Below are positions 34,606 through 43,860 of a stretch of DNA of 64,000 nucleotides, one piece after another. Made by a program: the position numbers and the translations under genes. Positions within the stretch are counted from its first letter, which is position 1. Each line of letters begins with the position of its first letter. Below the pieces are notes generated by a model. The model was not told the DNA's origin. It did no database searches and saw only the letters and a list, made by a program, of their open reading frames with translations. Location of the stretch: the NCBI GenBank assembly GCA_019423755.1, contig JAHZAU010000003.1, positions 1 through 64,000 of the forward strand. The letters run 5' to 3'. This DNA is from Oscillospiraceae bacterium (GTDB lineage Bacteria > Bacillota > Clostridia > Oscillospirales > Ruminococcaceae).

Positions 34606-35682
34606 ATGAACCCAAACAATCTCAACGACTGTCCGGAGATCCTGAGGGAGTTTCTATTTTATATGGAAACCATCCGCGGACGGTCGGCCAAGACGGTGGA
34701 CGCCTACTACATTGACCTGCGGACCTACTTCCGGTACCTGAAATCGGTCAAGGTCCTGGGCATCCAGCCCAAAAACAACGACGCCTATCAAAATCTGTCC
34801 ATTGCGGACCTGGACCCCAATATTATCTGCGGCATTACGTTAAACGACGTTTACGCCTACCTGCACTTTGCTCTTTCCGAGCTGGGCAACAACTCGGCGG
34901 CCCGCTCCCGCAAGGTGTCCAGCATCCGTTCCTTTTATAAGTACCTCTCTACCAAGACGCCTTACCTGGAAGAAAATCCGGTTCGTAACCTGGAAGTTCC
35001 GGGTATCAAGCGCGCTATGCCCCGCTATCTGACCTTGGAGGAATCGTTGGAGCTGCTTTCCCACATTCGGACCTCCGCTTCCGCCCGGGACTACTGTATG
35101 ATCACCTTTTTCCTCAACTGCGGCATGCGTGTTTCGGAACTGGTGGGCATCAATCTCACCGACATCCGGGGCAACACCCTCCGCCTGCTGGGTAAAGGCA
35201 ACAAGGAGCGCATCGTTTATCTCAACGAGGCGTGCCTCTCCGCGCTGGAACAGTATCTGACCCGGGAGCGCAAGCAGCCGGAAAAAGGCACCGACGAGGA
35301 GCGCAACGCCCTCTTCCTTTCCAGCCGCGGCAAACGCCTGACCAGCCGCCGAGTGGAACAGATCGTGGAACAGTGCCTGAAGCTGGCGGGTCTGGACGGC
35401 CGCGGCATCTCCCCCCACAAGCTGCGGCACACCGCGGCGACCCTCATGTACCAGCACGGAAATGTGGATATCCGGGTGCTCAAGGAGATTTTGGGCCACG
35501 CCAACCTGGGTACCACCGAGATCTACACCCACGTCTCCAACCAACAGATCGAAGGCGCGGCGGACCGCTCTCCCCTTTCCCATGTGCGCGCTCCGAAAAA
35601 GCAGGAGATCCCCTCGGTGGACGCCCTGCCGCCGGAACCGGAAGTGGAACAGACACCAGAGCCGGAAAAGGATATGAAATAA
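34606..35682 (+). CDS. Tyrosine recombinase, XerC/D-like
   Basis: A site-specific recombinase of the Xer group. The 358-residue protein has an N-terminal SAM-like core-binding domain and a complete catalytic set: Arg175 (GMRVSELV), Lys197 (GKGNKERIV), His271 and Arg274 (HKLRHTAA), His298 (LGHANLGT) and Tyr307 (IYTHV). Compared with typical XerC it carries an insertion at about 55-75 and a Pro/Glu-rich tail (about 330-358). No phage or integron genes are nearby, so a chromosomal Xer role is most likely. Confidence 0.88.
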   Translation: MNPNNLNDCPEILREFLFYMETIRGRSAKTVDAYYIDLRTYFRYLKSVKVLGIQPKNNDAYQNLSIADLDPNIICGITLNDVYAYLHFALSELGNNSAARSRKVSSIRSFYKYLSTKTPYLEENPVRNLEVPGIKRAMPRYLTLEESLELLSHIRTSASARDYCMITFFLNCGMRVSELVGINLTDIRGNTLRLLGKGNKERIVYLNEACLSALEQYLTRERKQPEKGTDEERNALFLSSRGKRLTSRRVEQIVEQCLKLAGLDGRGISPHKLRHTAATLMYQHGNVDIRVLKEILGHANLGTTEIYTHVSNQQIEGAADRSPLSHVRAPKKQEIPSVDALPPEPEVEQTPEPEKDMK

Positions 35683-35709
35683 GGACTACAAGAAAGGAAG
35701 AAAACCACC

Positions 35710-36378
35710 ATGCAGCTTACCGAAAAAGCACGTCTGGCCGTGGAGGCGCTGGAACGGCGCTACCCCGAAGTCCAGTGCTCTCTCGTTTATGAAAAACCCT
35801 ATGAACTGCTGATCTCTACCCGTCTGTCGGCCCAGTGTACCGACGCCCGGGTCAACATTGTCACCAAGGACCTGTTTGCCCGGTATCAGTCTCTCGAGGA
35901 CTTCGCCAACGCCCCCCTGGAAGAGATGGAGGAAATGGTCAAGACCTGCGGCCTGTACAAAACCAAGGCCCGGGACATCATCGCCATGACCCAGATGCTG
36001 CTGGACGAGTACGGCGGTCAGCTACCGGACACCGTAGAGGAGCTGACCCGTCTGCCGGGCATCGGCCGGAAGACCGCCAACCTGATCGTCGGCGACATCT
36101 TCCACAAACCGGCGGTGGTCTGCGACACCCACTGCATCCGTATCACCAACCTGCTGGGCCTCTCCAAGGGCAAAGACCCCTATAAGGTGGAGATGCAGCT
36201 GCGGGAGGTTCTGCCCATGGACCGCGCCAGCGACTTCTGCCATCGCCTGGTCCATCACGGGCGGGATACCTGTGTAGCGAACCGGCCCAACTGCGCCGCG
36301 TGCTGCATGAAGGACTTCTGCTCCTACGCGCTGGGCGAGCTTCCGGAGCTGGCCCCCAAATCCCGCAAGCGTTCGTAA
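35710..36378 (+). CDS. nth: Endonuclease III
   Basis: A base-excision DNA glycosylase/AP lyase for oxidised pyrimidines. The 222-residue protein has the helix-hairpin-helix LPGIGRKTANLI with catalytic Lys121, catalytic Asp139 in VVCDTHCIRI, and a C-terminal [4Fe-4S] loop with Cys spacing 6-2-5 (CVANRPNCAACCMKDFC). ATG 35710 follows AGAAAGGAAG. Confidence 0.96.
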   Translation: MQLTEKARLAVEALERRYPEVQCSLVYEKPYELLISTRLSAQCTDARVNIVTKDLFARYQSLEDFANAPLEEMEEMVKTCGLYKTKARDIIAMTQMLLDEYGGQLPDTVEELTRLPGIGRKTANLIVGDIFHKPAVVCDTHCIRITNLLGLSKGKDPYKVEMQLREVLPMDRASDFCHRLVHHGRDTCVANRPNCAACCMKDFCSYALGELPELAPKSRKRS

Positions 36379-36411
36379 TAAGCTTAGAATATCAGAAAGA
36401 AGGATGCGGCC

Positions 36412-37131
36412 ATGGGACAGACAGGCTTGCGGCGCTCGGCGGCGCGGGAACAGCTGAAAGCTGCCATTGCAAAGATGGACCTGAAAGCGGACAACCGCCT
36501 TCCCCCGGAGATGGAGCTGGCGGAGCAGCTGGGCATCGGTCGGACCACCTTGCGCCAGGTCTTGGAGGAGCTGGAAGCGGAGGGCTTGGTGATCCGCCGA
36601 AAAGGCAAAGGGACCTTTGTGGTGCTGCCGGACCCGCGGCACGCCCTCTCCCCTTTGGGACCTTGGGACGCCGAGGCGGTTTTTGCCCGGCAGGGCTATC
36701 ACCTTTCCCACCGGCTGGTGGAGGAGCGGATGCAGACGATCCCCTGGCTGGATGGCGTCCAACGTCAGATGCGGACCGTCTCCCAGGTGCTGTATCTGGA
36801 CCAATCGCTGTACGGCGTTCGAGTAACGGCCTTTCCCCCGGACCTGCTGCCGGATACCCTGGTGCAGGTCTGGAAAAATTCCTTTGATCCGCTCCCCGTC
36901 TTTCTGTCCGGCCGCAAAATGACGGTGACCCGTCTGCGCTCCCAGATCACCGCAGTTGCGCCGCTGCGGTGCCCGGAGCTGTTTGGCTGCCTGGGCGGAG
37001 AACCCGGTCACGGGCCTGCGGACCAGAGCTTTCTGCAGATGGACGGCTATTTTACCCTGGAAGGCGCGCACGCGGGGCCCATCTTTTGGAGAGAATATTC
37101 TCACCCTCGCTGGATTTCATACCAGGTGTAG
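36412..37131 (+). CDS. GntR-family transcriptional regulator (HutC/UTRA type)
   Basis: A 239-residue regulator with an N-terminal GntR winged helix (about 10-75; LPPEMELAEQLGIGRTTLRQ and VIRRKGKGTFVV) and a C-terminal region like a UTRA effector domain. Its ligand and target are unknown. GAAAGAAGG lies ahead of ATG 36412. It stands alone between nth and the divergently unrelated PucR gene, so no target operon is obvious. Confidence 0.85.
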   Translation: MGQTGLRRSAAREQLKAAIAKMDLKADNRLPPEMELAEQLGIGRTTLRQVLEELEAEGLVIRRKGKGTFVVLPDPRHALSPLGPWDAEAVFARQGYHLSHRLVEERMQTIPWLDGVQRQMRTVSQVLYLDQSLYGVRVTAFPPDLLPDTLVQVWKNSFDPLPVFLSGRKMTVTRLRSQITAVAPLRCPELFGCLGGEPGHGPADQSFLQMDGYFTLEGAHAGPIFWREYSHPRWISYQV

Positions 37132-37200
37132 GGATTTTTCGCTTTTTTCTGTCTGGGAAGATGTATTTTTTGTGTAAAACCAGCGAAATTTGTTTTTGCG

Positions 37201-37251
37201 GTACAGAAATGAAAAAAGATTCTGTACTTTTATTATAGCCTGCGTTATAAT
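37201..37251 (+). promoter_or_regulatory. Promoter region of the PucR gene with an 8-bp inverted repeat
   Basis: GTACAGAA (37201-37208) and TTCTGTAC (37220-37227) flank 11 A-rich bases, upstream of a consensus -10 TATAAT (37246-37251). The repeat overlaps where the -35 would lie, so it may be an operator. Confidence 0.5.
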
Positions 37252-37324
37252 AAGCTTGTACTTGTAAACGCGATCAGCAGACCGCAGAACACACCGCGTC
37301 AGCGCCAAAGGAGAGCAGCTCACT

Positions 37325-38911
37325 ATGTCTTTGCATATCGGCGAAATCATGAATCTGGAAGAATTTAAAGAATACCGCTTCCTGGGCGGGAAGAAGGGCA
37401 TGGACAACGAGATCACCTCGGTCACCGTCCTGGACGAACCGAACATCCTCCCCTCCCTCAGCGGCGGAGAGCTGGTCCTCTCCACCGGCTATGTGATCCA
37501 ACAGGGTGTGGAGGATATGAGCCAGCTGATCAGGGGCCTTTCCGCCGCCGGCTGCGCTGCGCTGTTTGTGCAGACGGAAAAATATCTGGGCACCCTTCCG
37601 CCGGAGGTCATCCAGACCGCCAACGAGCTGGCCTTCCCTATCGTCAATATGCCGCTGACCGCCACCCTCAAGGAGGTCATCTCCCCCATCACTAAGCGGC
37701 TGGTGGATATCCAGACCTCCTCCATCCGCCTTTCGGAGAACATCAACACCTCCTTCATCAACGCGGTCATCAACGGCGGCGGCATTTCCGAGATCATCAA
37801 TACCATCGCTACCCTGCTCAACTGCAACATCGCCTTTTATGACGCGGTGTTCAACAAGATCTACCCCTCCAAAAACACCTCCCTCAAGGAGGGCTTTTCC
37901 GACTGCTTCCAGGATGAGTATCCCAACATCCCCATCTGCGTGGACGAAAAGCAGTACGGCTTCCTGGTGATCGTCAATGAGGACCACGGGGCTTTCTCCA
38001 AGTACGAGGAGATGATCCTGGGCCATGCGGCCACCGCTCTCAAGCTCATCGGCCAGAAGTATCTCTCCAATATGGAGATCGAAGCCCGTTACCGCGACGG
38101 CTTTGTACAGGATATCGTCCTGAACAACATCAAGAGCCTGCAGGAGGTCATCAAGCGCGGCAAGATTTACGGCTGGGACCTGAGCGACCGCTGGTACACC
38201 ACCGTCGTAGTGGATATCGACGACTTCAAGATCCAGTACCTGAACATCCACAGCAAGAAGGACAGCGAGAGCATCGAAAAAACCAACGACGAGATCTTCG
38301 ACTTCTCTCTGAAGTTCCTGCGCAAGCACTTTAAAAACGTGCTGTACACCAAGTTTACCGACAGCGCGGCCTACATTATCAAGCATGATAAACCCACCGA
38401 AGAAACCACCGCCCGGATGCGCAAAGTCTGCAACGAGCTGCGCCAGGAGGTCAACCGCCTGTACCACTTCACCATCACCATCGGTGTGGGCGAAAGCAAA
38501 AGCTCCATCATGGACTGTCACGCTTCCTATCAGGAGGCACAGAAGTCCATCAAGATTTCCCGCCTGATCTACAAGCGGGACAACGTCATGGTCTACACCT
38601 CCCTGGGCATCTATAAATTCCTGGATGGCATCAAGGAAAACCCCAGCGTCCGGGAATTCTATAAGGACTACATCGACAAGATCTGCCGCCACGACGAGCA
38701 GCACAACACCGACTTTATGGAGACCCTCATCAACATTGTCCAGAATGGCTGGAACCTGAAGATGGCGTCGGACTCCATGTACCTGCACTACAATACCATC
38801 AAATACCGCTATAAAAAGATCGAGGAGATCGCCGGGCTGGACCTGGACAAGACCGAAGAGAAGCTCAGCATGGAACTGGCGGTCAAGATTTACCTGATGA
38901 ACCATATGTAA
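37325..38911 (+). CDS. PucR-family transcriptional regulator
   Basis: A 528-residue regulator with the PucR N-terminal domain (about 8-125; NEITSVTVLDEPN, GGELVLSTGY), a central GGDEF-like/sensor region (about 290-440) and the C-terminal PucR helix-turn-helix (about 465-525; WNLKMASDSMYLHYNTIKYR). Members control purine or amino-acid catabolism; no such genes adjoin it here. ATG 37325 follows AAAGGAGA. Confidence 0.88.
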   Translation: MSLHIGEIMNLEEFKEYRFLGGKKGMDNEITSVTVLDEPNILPSLSGGELVLSTGYVIQQGVEDMSQLIRGLSAAGCAALFVQTEKYLGTLPPEVIQTANELAFPIVNMPLTATLKEVISPITKRLVDIQTSSIRLSENINTSFINAVINGGGISEIINTIATLLNCNIAFYDAVFNKIYPSKNTSLKEGFSDCFQDEYPNIPICVDEKQYGFLVIVNEDHGAFSKYEEMILGHAATALKLIGQKYLSNMEIEARYRDGFVQDIVLNNIKSLQEVIKRGKIYGWDLSDRWYTTVVVDIDDFKIQYLNIHSKKDSESIEKTNDEIFDFSLKFLRKHFKNVLYTKFTDSAAYIIKHDKPTEETTARMRKVCNELRQEVNRLYHFTITIGVGESKSSIMDCHASYQEAQKSIKISRLIYKRDNVMVYTSLGIYKFLDGIKENPSVREFYKDYIDKICRHDEQHNTDFMETLINIVQNGWNLKMASDSMYLHYNTIKYRYKKIEEIAGLDLDKTEEKLSMELAVKIYLMNHM

Positions 38912-38914
38912 CAG

Positions 38915-38951
38915 AAAACCGCCTTTGGAGTTTTTCCAAAGGCGGTTTTTT
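38915..38951 (+). terminator. Bidirectional terminator between PucR and HMA genes
   Basis: AAAACCGCCTTTGGA and TCCAAAGGCGGTTTT form a long stem with T-runs on both strands, between convergent genes. Three copies of CGGCTTTT-like units follow at 38952-38976. Confidence 0.92.
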
Positions 38952-38982
38952 CGGCTTTTCGGCTTTTCGGCTTTTCGTTAGA

Positions 38983-39348
38983 TTAGATGGAACAGCGGGT
39001 GCATTTTATAAGAGAATACCCCGCTTTCTGGACAATGGCGCGGATCTCCGTCTCCCCCAACAGGCGTTTGGAGCGGAGCAGTGCGCCGTTTTCGTTGGCT
39101 TGGGCCCACAGCCCCTCCTGCTCGTGGAAGGCGTTTTCCAGGCGGCGGCTGCAATTTTCGCAGGTCATGCCGCTGATCTGCAGCTCATAGACAAACAGGT
39201 AATGCTTGGGGTCCTGGTCAGAGACCGGGGTGCGCTTCACCGCCCCTTCCCCTGCCCCGCAGCACCCGCAGGTGAGCTTTCGCATATAACTGCGGACCGC
39301 AAAGATGACGACGACGATCAATGCCAAAAGGATGATAGCTGTACTCAT
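38983..39348 (-). CDS. Membrane-anchored heavy-metal-associated (HMA) protein
   Basis: A 121-residue protein with one N-terminal membrane helix (about 4-22), a short Cys cluster (CGCCGAG) like FeoB-associated Cys-rich proteins, then an HMA domain with the metal site GMTCENC, and a C-terminal CTRC. It likely binds Cu(I) or a similar soft metal at the membrane. AAGGAGG precedes the start. No cation ATPase is adjacent. Confidence 0.8.
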   Translation of the reverse strand: MSTAIILLALIVVVIFAVRSYMRKLTCGCCGAGEGAVKRTPVSDQDPKHYLFVYELQISGMTCENCSRRLENAFHEQEGLWAQANENGALLRSKRLLGETEIRAIVQKAGYSLIKCTRCSI

Positions 39349-39366
39349 AAGAACCCTCCTTGTTGG

Positions 39367-39418
39367 TTAGCTATTGCTAATCTGCGTTCAGTATAGCATA
39401 TCCTCCCCGTTTCGTCAA
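39367..39418 (-). promoter_or_regulatory. Promoter and inverted-repeat operator for the HMA gene
   Basis: On the minus strand: TTGACG (39418-39413), 17 bases, TATACT (39395-39390). Just downstream, TTAGC-TATT-GCTAA (39367-39380) forms an inverted repeat placed where a repressor would block transcription. Confidence 0.7.
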
Positions 39419-39428
39419 ATCTCTTCCA

Positions 39429-39463
39429 AAAGAAAAATCCGCCGAAGGGATTCTCCGGCGGAC
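39429..39463 (-). terminator. Terminator of the M42 peptidase gene
   Basis: Minus strand TCCGCCG and CGGCGGA (39462-39456 and 39444-39438) followed by ATTTTTCT. Confidence 0.85.
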
Positions 39464-39473
39464 TCGTTTCTAT

Positions 39474-40526
39474 TTACTTGTGGCAGCCCAGGTAGAGCAT
39501 CACCAGATTGATGGTGCTTTCCATAGCGCTGTAGTGGGTACGCTCCATGCCGTGGGAAGCATGAACGCCGGGGCCGATCAGGCCGCCCTTGATGTTGTGG
39601 CCGCCAGCCAGTGCCGCGCCCACGTCGGAACCGTAGCGAGGATAGATATCCACAGCGTAGTTCAGAGCGTTGTCCTTGGCCAGCTGGATAAGACGGCTGG
39701 TGATGTCGTAATCGTAAGGACCGCCGGAATCCTTGGCGCAGATGGAAACATCGTACTCGGTGCAGCTCAGGTCCAGACCGATGCAGCCCATATCCACTGC
39801 GATGACCTCGGTCACATCGTCCGGGATGTAGGAAGCGCCGTGGCCGACCTCTTCAAATACCGATACAAAAATCTTGGTTTTGCATCTGGGTTTCAGGCCC
39901 TGGTCCTTCATGACCTTGAGCATCGCCAGCAGGCAAGCAACGCTGCCCTTGTCGTCGATGAAGCGGGATTTCAGGAAGCCGCTGGGGGTGATGGTGGTCT
40001 TGGGGTCGAAGCAGATGTAGTCGCCCGGCTGGATACCCAGGAGCTGAACATCTTCTTTGTTGCGGACCTGCTCGTCGATGCGGACGGTCATGTTGTCCGC
40101 GTCACGGGTACGGGTGGAAGCATCGGGGAATACATGGACTGCCGGGCTCTCGCACAGGATGGTGCCGGTGTAAACGCGGCCGTCACGGGTACGGATGCGG
40201 CAGTATTCGCCGTCCAGGGTAGGAAGCAGAGGACCGCCTACCAGGGTGAATTTCAGCTCGCCCTGATCGGTGATGGAGCGGACCATGGCGCCCAGGGTAT
40301 CCACATGAGCGGAGAGCATGACGGTCTCGTCGTTGCTGTCGCCTTCTACGGTGATGATGCCGCAGCCTTTGCGGATCTGCTCGAAGGGGTAGCCCAGTTC
40401 ATCCGCGATCTTGTGGACCTCGTCCATGACAGCGTGGTAATAGCCGCTGGGGCTGTCGATGGAGAAGATGCGATGTACGGTTTCAAACAGGTAATCTTTA
40501 TAATCCGAAATGTTAAAGACGTCCAT
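39474..40526 (-). CDS. M42/M20-type zinc aminopeptidase
   Basis: A cytoplasmic dinuclear-metal peptidase of the M42 group. The 350-residue protein has metal-site segments MLSAHVDTLGAMV, SRFIDDKGSVACLLA, VFEEVGHGAS, VIAVDMGC and HASHGMERTHYSA. AAGGAGG precedes ATG 40526. It stands alone, with its own promoter and terminator. Confidence 0.92.
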   Translation of the reverse strand: MDVFNISDYKDYLFETVHRIFSIDSPSGYYHAVMDEVHKIADELGYPFEQIRKGCGIITVEGDSNDETVMLSAHVDTLGAMVRSITDQGELKFTLVGGPLLPTLDGEYCRIRTRDGRVYTGTILCESPAVHVFPDASTRTRDADNMTVRIDEQVRNKEDVQLLGIQPGDYICFDPKTTITPSGFLKSRFIDDKGSVACLLAMLKVMKDQGLKPRCKTKIFVSVFEEVGHGASYIPDDVTEVIAVDMGCIGLDLSCTEYDVSICAKDSGGPYDYDITSRLIQLAKDNALNYAVDIYPRYGSDVGAALAGGHNIKGGLIGPGVHASHGMERTHYSAMESTINLVMLYLGCHK

Positions 40527-40549
40527 TTTCGGTTCCTCCTTGTTTCATT

Positions 40550-40582
40550 TTTCTGAAAGTATTATACAACAAATTTCAGAAA
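40550..40582 (-). promoter_or_regulatory. M42 gene promoter flanked by a 9-bp inverted repeat
   Basis: The -10 TATAAT (minus strand, 40566-40561) lies between TTTCTGAAA (40550-40558) and TTTCAGAAA (40574-40582), perfect inverted repeats. No clear -35 is seen, which suits an activator- or repressor-controlled promoter. Confidence 0.5.
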
Positions 40583-40651
40583 AAAACAGCTTTTTCCCCG
40601 GGAAAATCGTGATTTTTTCCTTTTTCACTAAAATTGTATACGGTATTTTGC

Positions 40652-43060
40652 CTATTTCAGCTCAGCGATGGTCACGCCGTCCTCGCCTTCTCCATAAACA
40701 CCCAGGCGGAAGGTGCGCACAGCGCTGTGGCTCTTCAGGTGCTGCTGGATGGCCTTACGCAGGGCACCGGTGCCCTTGCCGTGGATGATGGTGATGGTCT
40801 TGATGCCCAGCAGGATGGAACTGTCGATAAACTGGTCCACCATCATGATGCCTTCCTCAATGGTCTGGCCGCGGATATCCAGCTCGCTGCTGGCGCTGCG
40901 CTGGGATTTGTCCTTGAGGCTGCGGGAGACGCTGCCGGTTTGGGCGCGGGCGGCTCGCTCCACCTGGCGGCGGCGCTTTTTGTCCACCAGCCGCAGATCG
41001 GAAAGGTCCACCTTGGTCTTGATGATACCGGCCTGGACCTGGACCTTGTTGGAGCTGTCCGGCAGGGAGAGAACGGTGCCCTCCTGGTTCAGCTGGCCGA
41101 TAAACACCAGGTCGCCCTTCTGCAGCGGGCGGGGCAGTACATACTCCTCCCCTGCCTGATTGCGCCCGATGACCGGGTTGGCGATATCGTCCAGGCGGTT
41201 GATCTTGGATTTATAGGAAGATTTTGCTCCCTGTACCAGCTGGGAGAAGGCCTCGCTTTCCTTCTGGCGGCGCAGGTCGTCCAGCTCTTCCATGAGCTTG
41301 GCGGACTCTGCCTTTACCGAGGAGACGATGCGGGACGCCTTGTCCTGGGCGTTCTGCAGCTCCTTCTCCATCATCTGGTAGGTCTTGTTCTTGTACTGCT
41401 CCAGCACGCGCTTGGATTCCAGCTGCTCTCGCTTGAGCTGGTCCACCGCCTCTTTTTCCTTTTCCAGTGCCTGACGGGCGGAATCCAGCTGGGCGATAAC
41501 ATCCTCAAAGCGGGTGTTTTCGGAGGAGATGTTCTCCCTCGCCGCCTGGATGATCTCTTCCGGCAGGCCCAGCCGCTGGCTGATGGCGAAGGCGTTGGAC
41601 TTGCCGGGGATCCCGATAAGCAGGCGGTAGGTGGGACGCAGGGTCTCCACGTCGAACTCACAGCTGGCATTCTGCACCCCTTCGGTCTGCAGGGCGTAGA
41701 CCTTCATCTCGGCGTAGTGGGTGGTGGCGGCGATCTTCGCCCCGTAAAGGGACAGCCGTTCGATGATGGAGATCGCCAGCGCGGCGCCCTCGATGGGGTC
41801 GGTACCGGCGCCCAGCTCATCCAGCAGCACCAAGCTGTCGGAGTCCGCCTCCTCGATGATGGAGACGATGTTGGTCATGTGAGCGGAGAAGGTGGACAGG
41901 CTCTGCTCGATGCTCTGCTCGTCGCCGATGTCCACCAGGACTTTTTTGTACACCGAAACGGTGCTGTTGTCGTTGACCGGCAGCATGAGGCCGCACATGG
42001 CCATGAGGGTCAGCAGACCGATGGTTTTCAGGGTAACGGTCTTACCGCCGGTGTTGGGGCCGGTGATGACCAGGGTGCGGAAGTCCTTGCCCAAAGAAAT
42101 ATCGGTCGCCACGACCTTCTGCGGGTCGATGAGCGGATGACGGGCTTTTTTAAACTCGATAACGCCGGTGTCTACCAGGTTGGGCACCGAGGCCTTCATC
42201 TGATAACCCAGCGCAGCTTTCGCAAAGTACAGGTCCAGCTCTACCAGGTAGCGGTAGCTGGCCTCGATGGGCTGAGCGTAAGCGCCTACCTGATTGGACA
42301 GCGCCAAGATAATGCGGTCGATCTCCCGGCGCTCCTTGGCTTCCAGCACGCGGATCTCGTTGTTGGCTTCCACCACTGCCATGGGCTCGATGAACAAAGT
42401 GGCGCCGCTGGCGGAAGTATCGTGCACCAGGCCTTTGACCTCGGCGCGGTATTCGCTTTTGACCGGCACCACGAAGCGGCCGTCGCGCTGGGTGATGATG
42501 GTCTCCTGCAGGTATTTGCTCTGGGTGGGGGATTTGATCATCTGTTCCAGACGTTCCCGCACCCGCAGGCGGGCGCTGTTGATCTTGCGGCGAATGTCGC
42601 CCAGCTCGGGGCTGGCGGTGTCGGCCAGTTCTTCCTCCGAAACCACCGCACGGTTGATGGTGTTTTCCAGGTCCCGGTTGGGGCAAAGCAGCTCAAACAG
42701 GTCGTCCAGCGAGGTCTTTTCGGTCTCGCAGCGGTTGCGCCATTCCTTTACGGTGCGGATGTTCCGCAGCAGGGCGGAGATCTCCAGCAGCTCCGCCAAG
42801 GTGAGGAAGGAGCCTTTTTCCGCCTTTTTCAGAGCCAGGTCGCAGTTTTTGAGCCTATGTATGCTCGGCGCGCCGTAACGGGCGGAAAGGACATACGCGT
42901 CCGAGGTCTTGTGCATCAGCGCGGTGGCCTCGTATAGATCGGTAGAGGGGGTCAGCCCCAAAGCCAGCGCGCGGCTGTCGTCGCAGCTGGTGTGCTCTGC
43001 CAGCATGGAGAGGACCTTGTCCAGCTCCAGGGCGCGGCAGTATCGTTCCCGGTCGTACAT
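40652..43060 (-). CDS. mutS2: Endonuclease MutS2
   Basis: A MutS-like ATPase acting on branched DNA or collided ribosomes. The roughly 802-residue protein has the MutS ATPase core with Walker A ITGPNTGGKTVTLKT (about 333), Walker B region LVLLDELGAGTDP, a coiled-coil arm (about 515-620) and a C-terminal Smr nuclease domain with LDIRGQTIEEG and TIIHGKGTGALR. ATG 43060 sits seven bases after GGGAG; ATG 43066, overlapping the recO stop, is the alternative. Confidence 0.95.
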   Translation of the reverse strand: MYDRERYCRALELDKVLSMLAEHTSCDDSRALALGLTPSTDLYEATALMHKTSDAYVLSARYGAPSIHRLKNCDLALKKAEKGSFLTLAELLEISALLRNIRTVKEWRNRCETEKTSLDDLFELLCPNRDLENTINRAVVSEEELADTASPELGDIRRKINSARLRVRERLEQMIKSPTQSKYLQETIITQRDGRFVVPVKSEYRAEVKGLVHDTSASGATLFIEPMAVVEANNEIRVLEAKERREIDRIILALSNQVGAYAQPIEASYRYLVELDLYFAKAALGYQMKASVPNLVDTGVIEFKKARHPLIDPQKVVATDISLGKDFRTLVITGPNTGGKTVTLKTIGLLTLMAMCGLMLPVNDNSTVSVYKKVLVDIGDEQSIEQSLSTFSAHMTNIVSIIEEADSDSLVLLDELGAGTDPIEGAALAISIIERLSLYGAKIAATTHYAEMKVYALQTEGVQNASCEFDVETLRPTYRLLIGIPGKSNAFAISQRLGLPEEIIQAARENISSENTRFEDVIAQLDSARQALEKEKEAVDQLKREQLESKRVLEQYKNKTYQMMEKELQNAQDKASRIVSSVKAESAKLMEELDDLRRQKESEAFSQLVQGAKSSYKSKINRLDDIANPVIGRNQAGEEYVLPRPLQKGDLVFIGQLNQEGTVLSLPDSSNKVQVQAGIIKTKVDLSDLRLVDKKRRRQVERAARAQTGSVSRSLKDKSQRSASSELDIRGQTIEEGIMMVDQFIDSSILLGIKTITIIHGKGTGALRKAIQQHLKSHSAVRTFRLGVYGEGEDGVTIAELK

Positions 43061-43062
43061 AA

Positions 43063-43860
43063 TCATTCTCCCTTCTGGGTTCGGGCGTTTTCCGGCTCCG
43101 GCGGCATCCCGCCGGCCGGAAGATGGATGCTATGATAAAAATCCAGCGAGGCGAAGGTCCGCCCCAGCTGGGTCTTGAGATATCGTTCGGTGATCCGCCC
43201 CAGCTGCTCTAAGCCGGCGGCGGACATACGAAATTGAAACAGGGTCTTGCTGTCGGAATACAGGATGTGCCGCAGGGCGGCCAGTTGGTCGCAGCTCAGG
43301 GGCACCAGACCTTCGCCGGAGGGCGGCAGGCAGTTTTGGCAGTAGAAGCAGCCCTGCTGTGGGGAAAAGTAGTTTTTCTCCCCACAGAAGGTGCCGCAGC
43401 CCTGGCAGCCTACCAGGTCCGGCATATAACCGGTCATCGAAAGCAGCCGCAGCTCAAAGAGCGGCTTGATCTGCTCTACCGGGCGCTTTTTTGTCTCCAT
43501 GAGATGCAGGCAGTTGAGGAACAAGCTCAGGTATTCCCCGGCGTCCTCCTGCTCCGGGCCAAGCTCGATGAGCAGCTCCGCCAGATAGGAGGCCAGGCTT
43601 AGCTGGTCCAGGTCCTGGCGCAGCTGGAAAAAGATCCGCTCGCTGTCGGCCTTGTCCACCGTGTAGCGCTCCTTGCTTTGAAACAGCACAAAGTTGGAGT
43701 AGCTTAAAAACTCGGTGGCCGCCGCCATGCCGCCCAGCTTTTTGGCCGGACGGGCAAAGGCGTGGAGCACGCCCCGTTCCTTGGTCAGGATGGTCAGCAG
43801 CCGGCTGTCATTGCTCAGTTCCCGGTCCCGCAGCACCACCCCTTTGGTCGTGATCTGCAA
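43063..43860 (-). CDS. recO: DNA repair protein RecO
   Basis: RecO anneals DNA and helps load RecA with RecR. The 265-residue protein starts with the OB fold (ITTKGVVLRDRELSNDSRLL) and carries a zinc finger (CQGCGTFCG ... CFYCQNC) in the C-terminal helical domain. The start is TTG 43860, after AGGAGAGGAAGAGG. It overlaps yqzL upstream and abuts mutS2 downstream. Confidence 0.93.
   Translation of the reverse strand: MQITTKGVVLRDRELSNDSRLLTILTKERGVLHAFARPAKKLGGMAAATEFLSYSNFVLFQSKERYTVDKADSERIFFQLRQDLDQLSLASYLAELLIELGPEQEDAGEYLSLFLNCLHLMETKKRPVEQIKPLFELRLLSMTGYMPDLVGCQGCGTFCGEKNYFSPQQGCFYCQNCLPPSGEGLVPLSCDQLAALRHILYSDSKTLFQFRMSAAGLEQLGRITERYLKTQLGRTFASLDFYHSIHLPAGGMPPEPENARTQKGE

Noticed and set aside
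34606..35682. Integrase of a prophage or integrative element
   Set aside because: No phage, conjugation or att-flanked cargo genes lie near; the neighbours are ordinary chromosomal genes.
38952..38976. Short tandem repeat (three CGGCTTTT-like units) as a CRISPR or VNTR
   Set aside because: The units are 8 bases without spacers, directly after a terminator; it looks like slippage and carries no clear function.
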